Below, piece by piece: positions 1 to 5,570 of a stretch of 6,923 bases of DNA. The stretch's first letter is position 1. Each line of letters begins with the position of its first letter. This stretch comes from Chitinophaga pinensis (GTDB taxonomy: Bacteria > Bacteroidota > Bacteroidia > M30B66), in the NCBI GenBank assembly GCA_943330985.1, contig CALQJV010000065.1, forward strand, positions 1-6,923, in the 5' to 3' direction. The notes under the pieces were generated by a model. The model was given only the letters and a program-made list of their open reading frames with translations, did no database searches and was not told the origin of the DNA. The translations under genes were made by a program, and so were the position numbers.

Positions 1-471
1 GGCATTCCTATTTTAATTAATGGGAAAATGCATCAATATGGAACACTCGCAAAGCTTTGTGATATTCAAACGATGTATTCGAATGGCGAGATGGATGTTA
101 AAATAATTGGGGAGCATGTTATTAAGATTGATGAATTATTAATTCCATTTCCTGAAAGGATTTACAATGGAGGAATGGTAAAAATAGTAGGGGCGGAAAC
201 TGCCGAACAAGATACAATAACCGAATTAAGAATGACGCTAATCACCTACCTTGAACTCAGGCAATTGAATTTCGAAGCCACCGAAATTGATTTACTTAAA
301 ACAAGTTTTGATTTTGCATTGCACCTAAAAATCAATACCAATGAACGGCTAAAATTGATTCAAATGAAAAATGAAGCGCACAGAATATTCTGGTTAAAGA
401 GCCATTTACTATTCAAAATCAAAACGTATCAAATTGAATTAGCGCTTCAACAGAACTTTTTTTTCAACTGA
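1..471 (+). CDS. LON peptidase substrate-binding domain protein (5'-truncated)
   Basis: The frame is open from base 1, so the gene begins before the window; 156 residues are visible. The first visible residues (GIPILINGKMHQYGT, then a DGxMDVK-like stretch and a GEHVIKI strand) match the second half of the LON N-terminal (substrate-binding) beta domain, where family members read roughly 'GIP..I.G..  .YGT...L..I....DGRMDI...G...F.I'. From about visible residue 75 the protein becomes helical and charged, and it stops with NFFFN. There is no AAA+ ATPase or Ser-Lys protease domain before the stop, so this is not full-length Lon but a small stand-alone LON-domain protein, a type common in Bacteroidota and of unknown role; substrate or peptide binding is inferred only from the fold. 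The ATG at 28 is internal to the domain and is not the real start. An 8-T run at 457-464 encodes the final Phe residues. Family call is fairly sure, function is not. Confidence 0.8.
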   Translation, partial: GIPILINGKMHQYGTLAKLCDIQTMYSNGEMDVKIIGEHVIKIDELLIPFPERIYNGGMVKIVGAETAEQDTITELRMTLITYLELRQLNFEATEIDLLKTSFDFALHLKINTNERLKLIQMKNEAHRIFWLKSHLLFKIKTYQIELALQQNFFFN

Positions 472-483
472 TTAATTTTTTTC

Positions 484-514
484 TTGCTGCTACAAAATAT
501 TTTTCCTTTCTTTG
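484..514 (+). promoter_or_regulatory. Bacteroidota-type promoter of rpmB
   Basis: TTG at 484-486 is followed by a 20-nt spacer and TTTCTTTG at 507-514. This fits the known Bacteroidota sigma factor consensus (TTTG or TTG at -33, about 19-21 nt, TAnnTTTG at -7), with the -7 box matching except for A to T at its second position. Transcription would be expected to start near 519-522, leaving a short A-rich leader of about 26-29 nt before the rpmB ATG. That leader has no Shine-Dalgarno motif, as is normal in this phylum. Confidence 0.6.
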
Positions 515-547
515 CAGCCCTCTAATAAAAATCAAACCGAATAGGTT

Positions 548-781
548 ATGTCAAAAGTTTGTCAGTTGACCGGAAAGCATGCAATGTCAGGAAATAATGT
601 TTCCTTTTCTCACCGCAAAACTAAGCGTCGTTTCAATCCGAATCTTTTTACGAAGAGATTCTTTATTCCTGAAGAAAACGCTTGGATTACAATTCGTCTA
701 TCTACTTCAGCGTTGAAAACAATCGATAAGATTGGAATTTCAGCAGCATTGAAGCGCATGGAAACTAAAGGCGAACTTTAG
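548..781 (+). CDS. rpmB: 50S ribosomal protein L28
   Basis: This 77-residue protein is a component of the large ribosomal subunit. It is recognised along its whole length: MSKVCQLTGK start, the GNNVSFSHRKTKRRFNPNL core (compare GNN-SHA--KTKRRFLPNL in the family), the RFF-PEE--WITIRLST strand and the ALKTIDKIGI helix. The length is normal for L28. Only one cysteine (Cys5) is present, so this is the zinc-independent form without CxxC pairs. The ATG at 548 gives the canonical MSKVCQ N-terminus. It has its own promoter upstream and a terminator just downstream, so it appears to be a single-gene transcript. In many Bacteroidota rpmB is followed by rpmG (L33) and a small DUF4295 gene; neither is present here. 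Confidence 0.97.
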   Translation: MSKVCQLTGKHAMSGNNVSFSHRKTKRRFNPNLFTKRFFIPEENAWITIRLSTSALKTIDKIGISAALKRMETKGEL

Positions 782-805
782 TATTCCGAATATATTGTTC
801 TCTTG

Positions 806-842
806 AAACGTCATTCCTCACAGGGTGGCGTTTTCTTTTTTT
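806..842 (+). terminator. Rho-independent terminator after rpmB
   Basis: Arms AAACGTCA (806-813) and TGGCGTTT (826-833) pair over 8 bp with one G-U wobble, around a 12-nt loop. They are followed by a T-rich tract to 842 (TTTTCTTTTTTT, including part of the right arm). It lies 25 nt after the rpmB stop and 39 nt before the next start codon, so it separates rpmB from the peptidase gene. The stem is only moderately GC-rich, so some readthrough is plausible. Confidence 0.75.
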
Positions 843-881
843 ATTGCATCCAATGAATAAACCTTTTAACATTCACATTTG

Positions 882-2444
882 ATGATTCGGTTTACATTTA
901 CTTTTATTGGACTTTTCATTTCAACCTTAAGTATTGCACAACAAGACCTTCACTTTGTGCATCTGCAGGTACATCCCGATTTTACTTCACACAGCATTCA
1001 GGTAATTGCCAATGAAACCTGGAGTGTAAACAAAGGCGATTCTATTTTAAAATTGTTATTGTATCCTCAATTCACTATTGATGAGGTTACAGTAAATAAA
1101 AAATCAGCTCGTTTCGAACGATTGGCTGATGGAGTTTCAATTTCAATTCCCAAAGCAAGTTCCACGATCAAGCTTTCAATTATCTATCATGGCAAACCTC
1201 AAGAAGCTATTCAGCCACCTTGGGACGGAGGTTTTATTTGGACCAAAAGTCAAAATGAAAAAGATTGGTTAGGAGTTGCTTGCCAAGAACAAGGCTCTCA
1301 ATTATGGTTTCCATCTCCCCTGCGTTATGATGACGAACCCGATAGCGCTCAAATTACCTGCACCTATCCAGCGGAACTGTTTTTTAAATCGAATGGTAAG
1401 TTAAAGGTCGATTCGAAAGACGGCAAAGGCAATCGAACCACTTCATGGAAAGTAAGTTGCCCAATCAACACCTATAATATCACCTTGAACATTGGCGATT
1501 ACACGAAAATCTCTGATACATTTAAACAAGCCGATGGAAGCAATCTTCAGTTAGAATATTATCCATTGAGTTACAATCGAACCAAAGCCCTTGAGCAATT
1601 CAAACAAGTTAAACCTATGTTAACTTGCTTCGAAAAATATTTCGGGAAATACCCCTTTGGGAAAGATGGATTCTCTTTAGTGGAAACGCCTTATGTTGGC
1701 ATGGAACATCAAAGCGCTATTGCTTATGGGAATGGATATGTAAATGGATATAACGGGGAAGATTATTCGATGATCGGGCTTGGGTTTGATTTTATATTGA
1801 TTCACGAATCTGGACATGAATGGTGGGGAAATTCGGTAAGTGCGAAAAACAAAGAAGATTTTTGGCTTCAAGAAGCCTTTTGCACTTATGCTGAATATGT
1901 ATACGCTTCCGAAATTTTCGGAAAAGACAAGGCCGAAAAATACATGGATGCAAAGAAACAATTGGTTGTCAATAAAGCTCCGATAATTGGAACTGAAGAA
2001 AGTGGAATCGATATGTACACGAAAGGAGCCTTGATGATTCATACGCTCCAGCAATTTGCTTCCAATGAAAAAGAATGGTGGAGAATCTTAAAAGAATTCG
2101 CACTGGAGTTCCGCTGGAAATCAATCAGTACAAAAGAATTGGAGAACTGGTTTTCGAAACGATTGAAAAATGTGAGTCCTGTTTTCTTTGAACAATACCT
2201 AACTGATGCCTATCCTCCAATTCTCGATTTCCACAAGGTGAGGGAAGAAAACTCCAATGTCTTTAGTTATCAGATAGTGAATGCACTCGATGGTTTCGTA
2301 ATGCCCATTGTTCTTATGAACTCAAAAAACGAAAAGGTGGTTTTGATGGCGAATGGAGAACTAAATTCATACAGCAGTATCGATGAATCTCTTTATCTCG
2401 ATTTAACTTCAAGTTACTTTGAGTTAATCGATGCGAACGAATAA
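882..2444 (+). CDS. Exported M1-family zinc metallopeptidase
   Basis: A 520-residue zinc metallopeptidase, probably an aminopeptidase. Residues 1-19 form a Sec signal peptide (hydrophobic core, likely cleavage after SIA before QQ). Residues about 25-215 match the N-terminal beta domain of M1 enzymes, followed by a thermolysin-like catalytic domain. The zinc site is HESGH (His308, Glu309, His312), with the third ligand Glu331 in WLQEAF, giving the exact HExxH-x18-E spacing of family M1. The exopeptidase motif reads GMEHQ (273-277) rather than GAMEN, a variant I associate with Bacteroidota M1 proteins; Glu275 would bind the substrate N-terminus. Tyr379 in MYTKGAL is the likely transition-state tyrosine. 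The protein ends about 90 residues after the catalytic domain, so the large helical C-terminal domain of PepN-type enzymes is absent. ATG at 882 is preferred over the adjoining TTG at 879 and gives a clean signal peptide. The gene ends 61 nt before the adhesin gene with no obvious terminator between, so the two may be co-transcribed. Natural substrates are unknown. Confidence 0.92.
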   Translation: MIRFTFTFIGLFISTLSIAQQDLHFVHLQVHPDFTSHSIQVIANETWSVNKGDSILKLLLYPQFTIDEVTVNKKSARFERLADGVSISIPKASSTIKLSIIYHGKPQEAIQPPWDGGFIWTKSQNEKDWLGVACQEQGSQLWFPSPLRYDDEPDSAQITCTYPAELFFKSNGKLKVDSKDGKGNRTTSWKVSCPINTYNITLNIGDYTKISDTFKQADGSNLQLEYYPLSYNRTKALEQFKQVKPMLTCFEKYFGKYPFGKDGFSLVETPYVGMEHQSAIAYGNGYVNGYNGEDYSMIGLGFDFILIHESGHEWWGNSVSAKNKEDFWLQEAFCTYAEYVYASEIFGKDKAEKYMDAKKQLVVNKAPIIGTEESGIDMYTKGALMIHTLQQFASNEKEWWRILKEFALEFRWKSISTKELENWFSKRLKNVSPVFFEQYLTDAYPPILDFHKVREENSNVFSYQIVNALDGFVMPIVLMNSKNEKVVLMANGELNSYSSIDESLYLDLTSSYFELIDANE

Positions 2445-2460
2445 ACTATTTACAAAATCA

Positions 2461-2491
2461 TTCTAGCAATTTTTCTATTTTTACTTCCTTG
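2461..2491 (+). promoter_or_regulatory. Possible weak promoter of the adhesin gene
   Basis: CTTCCTTG at 2484-2491 keeps only the TTG end of the Bacteroidota -7 box and is followed by an A-rich leader closely resembling that of rpmB. No good TTG lies at the expected distance upstream; TTC at 2461-2463 is the nearest candidate at a 20-nt spacing. The match is poor, and transcription from the upstream peptidase gene is an equally good explanation. Confidence 0.25.
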
Positions 2492-2505
2492 TTAAATAAA
2501 AATCA

Positions 2506-5500
2506 ATGAATAAAGCAAAAACACTGATTAAAATTTCTGTTGCGATTATATACCTTTTTACATTTTCTGCTTCAGCACAATTCACAATCACTCAGCAAAG
2601 CGCTACTAATCTTGTTCAAAACGTTTTGGTGGGGCAAGGTGTTCAGGTTTCCAACATCACTTCCGGAGGAGACCCTGAGCAAATTGGGCTTTTCACCGGC
2701 GGAAACTCTGTAAACTTGGGCATCTCAAATGGAGTATTAATGACAACCGGGAATGCTGTTTCTCAGTCAGACCCCAACGGACTTTACTACATTGGCGACC
2801 CAGCAAATAGTGGCACAATCTCATCTTCTTTCAATAATACTATTGAATTAACAGATGACCCAGATTTGAATGCAATTATTACCAGTTTTGGAGCATCCGG
2901 AATTACAAACAATATTGCTGAAATAGAATTCGATTTTATTCCTTCGGGCGATTCAGTTGCATTTAATTACGTATTTGCTTCCGAAGAATACAATGGATTT
3001 GTTTGTTCTCAATATTTCGATGTGTTTGGATTTTTCATTTCCGGCCCCGGTATTACGGGTCCTTATGCTAACAATGCCGCAAACATTGCCATAGTTCCGG
3101 GTACAACACTTCCTGTAAGTATGAACACCATTAATGATGGAATAAGTGATGGAGGTATTTATTGCCCGCCTGGTGGATTAAACAATGGTGCTTATTATGT
3201 TGACAATAGTGGATCACAAAATTTTGGCCCTTACGGATTTACAGATATCCTCACTGCACAAGCTACGGTTCAGTGTGGAGAGACGTATCACATCAAACTA
3301 GTTTTAGCAAATGGGTTTGATAATTCTTACGATTCTTGGGTATTCCTTCAAGCGGAATCGTTTACTTCGAACATTCCCAATATCGACATTGCTAATCTTC
3401 TTCCCGACTCTGCTGTTGTAGAAGGGTGTACCGAAGGAAATATTGTTTTCAGAAGAGATGTCACAACCGATTCTCTTATTGTCCCCATCAATTTTGCGGG
3501 CACAGCTTCTCCTATTATTGATTATTCTGGATTACCAGACACGCTTGTTTTTCTTCCAGGAGTTGATTCACTTATCTATACATTAATTCCAGTAGACGAT
3601 GGAATTACAGAGGGAATTAATGGATATGAAGATATTATCATTTCCTTCCAATTATTAAATGATTGCGGATTACCCATTACCATTTCGAGAACAATTAAAA
3701 TTAGAGATCCTTATGTGTTAGAATTCGCTTCCAACGACACAACACTTGTTTGTCCGAGCAATAACGTTCCAATTTCTTCCCTTGTTTCGGGTGGTTATGA
3801 ACCATATTCCTATTCTTGGGATTACAATGGTTTGACCACTCCCTCCATTACAGTTCCATCCACAGCTGACACCTCTGTTTATATCCTAAGTGTTCATGAC
3901 ATTTTAAATTGCTACAACATTCCATTTTTAGATACTGTGAACGTGATTATGGGATACGATTCGCTTCAAACCATTACAAGTGATTCATCTGTTTGTCCCG
4001 GAACACCTATCTTGCTGAGTGCTAATTTTGAATTCGGGGTAGCGCCTTATACTTATAGTTGGCCCGATTTAGGCGTAACAACCGATACAGTTACGGTAAT
4101 CCCAACTCAAAATACGTCCTACGTTTTTCAAGTTACTGACCAATGTAATGTTACGTCTCAAGACACAATCAATATAATTGCACCCGGTTATGTTTCCTTA
4201 GGATTTGAGAACTTACTTCCCGACTATGCTGTTGTTGAGAATTGCACACAAGCATTGGTAACCTTTATTCGATATGAAACGGTTAGTACTTTGAATATTC
4301 CAATAACATACAGTGGTTCAGCGAGCGGAAACGATTACCAAGGACTTCCTAGTTCAATTACATTCATTCCCGGCATCGACTCGCTTGGGTTTATTGTTAC
4401 GCCAACTAATGATGGTATCACCGAAGGTGTAAACGGATACGAGGATGTTCAAATTGCTTACAGTCTATTAACAGAATGTGGACAAACAATTAATGTGAGC
4501 GGATCATTTCAAATCCGTGATCCGTATGTTTTAAATATTTTGGCCAATGATGTTACGTTGGTTTGTCCTGCAGAGAGTTTAACTGTTTCATCAAGCGTTT
4601 CGAATGGTTATCCTCCTTATTCGTATTCATGGAGTTTCAACAATTTAATAACGCCTTCTATACAAGTTCCTGCGCCAGTTAATTCGGCTAACTATACCGT
4701 TACCATTCACGATTCTTTGTTTTGTAATAACTCTTCATTCTCCGAAGAGTTGACAGTAACCATGGCATACGATTCACTTCAAACGTTTACCCAAGATACT
4801 GTTATCTGTATTGGAGATACCATTTCAATTTACCCATCTATAAGCTTAGGACAAGCTCCTTTTTCATACAATTGGGTAGGAATTGCTTCAACAGAATCTA
4901 TTTCGGTACATCCATCCGACACAACAACTTACACCATTGAAGTGAAAGATTTTTGTGATGTATCATCGCTCGATTCGTTTATTGTCTTTGTTCCTGAATA
5001 CGCTACATTGAGTGTTAATGTGTTGGATACAACCATTTGCCAAAAAACAGAAGCACAACTGGCGGCAAGTGCAATTGGTGGAAATGGAACGTACTCATTC
5101 GAATGGTTTGGAGATAGTGATATTCTCGAAATCACGCAATCGATGATCGCTGTTCGTCCCGATTCATCGCAAAATTTTATTTGCATCGCAACCGATGGCT
5201 GTGGAGTAATGGCATATGATACCGTTCGCGTTGAGATTGAAACTTGCGACTTACTTGCTGGAAATTCGTTTTCGCCGAATGGAGATGGTAAAAACGATTA
5301 TTTTGAAGTAGAAAATATCTTAGCTTACCCCGAAAATAAATTGACCATTTTCAATCGTTGGGGTAAAGTAATTTACGAAACAAATGCCTATAAAAACGAC
5401 TGGTCGGGTGGCGATGACATCACATCAGGAACGTATTTTTATATCATTGAAAATGTAACCGATCCGAAAAAACCGGAGAACAATTTCATGAAAGGTACAT

Positions 5501-5517
5501 TCACTGTTTTCAAATAG
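2506..5517 (+). CDS. Secreted adhesin-like protein: choice-of-anchor L, Calx-beta/Ig-like repeats, T9SS type B sorting domain
   Basis: A 1003-residue surface or secreted protein. Residues 1-24 are a signal peptide (likely cleavage after SASA before QF). Residues about 28-285 match the choice-of-anchor L domain (GVLMTTG, IEFDFIPSGDSVAFNYVFASEEY, FDVFGFFISGP and a late SWVFLQAESF strand). Two tandem modules follow, at 298-569 and 570-839. Each starts with a Calx-beta-like domain (GTASPIIDYSGLP, then LVFLPGVDS and DDGITEG) followed by two Ig/PKD-like domains (GGYEPYSYSW type). A fifth Ig-like domain spans about 840-916. The C-terminus, about 917-1003, is a type B (gliding motility-associated) T9SS sorting domain: FSPNGDGKNDYF at 922-933, LTIFNRWG, DWSGG, SGTYFY and a final KGTFTVFK. 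Each Calx-beta and Ig-like domain contains one cysteine pair, suggesting disulfides. T9SS cargo status is well supported; adhesion or matrix binding is inferred from domain type, and no ligand can be named. It is followed by a strong terminator. ATG at 2506 is chosen because it gives a complete signal peptide. Confidence 0.93.
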   Translation: MNKAKTLIKISVAIIYLFTFSASAQFTITQQSATNLVQNVLVGQGVQVSNITSGGDPEQIGLFTGGNSVNLGISNGVLMTTGNAVSQSDPNGLYYIGDPANSGTISSSFNNTIELTDDPDLNAIITSFGASGITNNIAEIEFDFIPSGDSVAFNYVFASEEYNGFVCSQYFDVFGFFISGPGITGPYANNAANIAIVPGTTLPVSMNTINDGISDGGIYCPPGGLNNGAYYVDNSGSQNFGPYGFTDILTAQATVQCGETYHIKLVLANGFDNSYDSWVFLQAESFTSNIPNIDIANLLPDSAVVEGCTEGNIVFRRDVTTDSLIVPINFAGTASPIIDYSGLPDTLVFLPGVDSLIYTLIPVDDGITEGINGYEDIIISFQLLNDCGLPITISRTIKIRDPYVLEFASNDTTLVCPSNNVPISSLVSGGYEPYSYSWDYNGLTTPSITVPSTADTSVYILSVHDILNCYNIPFLDTVNVIMGYDSLQTITSDSSVCPGTPILLSANFEFGVAPYTYSWPDLGVTTDTVTVIPTQNTSYVFQVTDQCNVTSQDTINIIAPGYVSLGFENLLPDYAVVENCTQALVTFIRYETVSTLNIPITYSGSASGNDYQGLPSSITFIPGIDSLGFIVTPTNDGITEGVNGYEDVQIAYSLLTECGQTINVSGSFQIRDPYVLNILANDVTLVCPAESLTVSSSVSNGYPPYSYSWSFNNLITPSIQVPAPVNSANYTVTIHDSLFCNNSSFSEELTVTMAYDSLQTFTQDTVICIGDTISIYPSISLGQAPFSYNWVGIASTESISVHPSDTTTYTIEVKDFCDVSSLDSFIVFVPEYATLSVNVLDTTICQKTEAQLAASAIGGNGTYSFEWFGDSDILEITQSMIAVRPDSSQNFICIATDGCGVMAYDTVRVEIETCDLLAGNSFSPNGDGKNDYFEVENILAYPENKLTIFNRWGKVIYETNAYKNDWSGGDDITSGTYFYIIENVTDPKKPENNFMKGTFTVFK
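3397..4212 (+). repeat. Adhesin tandem module 1 (Calx-beta + 2 Ig-like)
   Basis: This encodes residues 298-569, from LLPDSAVVEGC to GYVSLGFEN. Cysteine positions are 308 and 387 (Calx-beta-like), 416 and 469 (first Ig-like), 497 and 547 (second Ig-like). Each has a counterpart in the next module shifted by 270-272 residues. The repeat is clear at protein level but strongly diverged at DNA level, so it is an old duplication rather than a recent one. Confidence 0.85.
4213..5022 (+). repeat. Adhesin tandem module 2 (Calx-beta + 2 Ig-like)
   Basis: This encodes residues 570-839, from LLPDYAVVENC to EYATLSVNV. Matching landmarks to module 1 are DGITEGVNGYED, RDPYVL, VCP, PPYSYSW and YDSLQT. Cysteines lie at 580 and 658, 687 and 740, 768 and 817. 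Module 2 is two residues shorter than module 1 overall. After it comes a fifth Ig-like domain that has no partner in a third module. Confidence 0.85.
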
Positions 5518-5535
5518 AACATTTTAAAGTAAATC

Positions 5536-5565
5536 GCAGGCGTCTTTTGGGCGCCTGTTTTTTTT
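5536..5565 (+). terminator. Strong rho-independent terminator after the adhesin gene
   Basis: CAGGCGTC (5537-5544) pairs with GGCGCCTG (5550-5557) through 8 bp with one G-U wobble, around the loop TTTTG, and is followed directly by eight Ts (5558-5565). A further G-U pair can extend the base of the stem to 5536. It starts 18 nt after the adhesin stop codon. Its T-tract ends only 5 nt before the start codon of the next peptidase gene, which leaves no room for a promoter between them. Confidence 0.9.
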
Positions 5566-5570
5566 AGAAC

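Noticed and set aside
434..464. Possible terminator at the end of the LON-domain gene (TTGAA/TTCAA stem followed by eight Ts)
   Set aside because: The stem is only 5 AT-rich base pairs, lies inside the coding sequence and does not directly abut the T run.
874..881. CACATTTG, resembling a Bacteroidota -7 box next to the first M1 start
   Set aside because: No TTG lies at the proper distance upstream, and transcription from it would start inside the gene.
1677..2054. Antisense open frame of 125 codons inside the first M1 gene
   Set aside because: It lies opposite the catalytic domain, shows no recognisable protein features, and the sense strand has clear family motifs.
4929..5186. Antisense open frame within the adhesin gene
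   Set aside because: It is opposite well-supported repeat domains and shows no motif or initiation signal.
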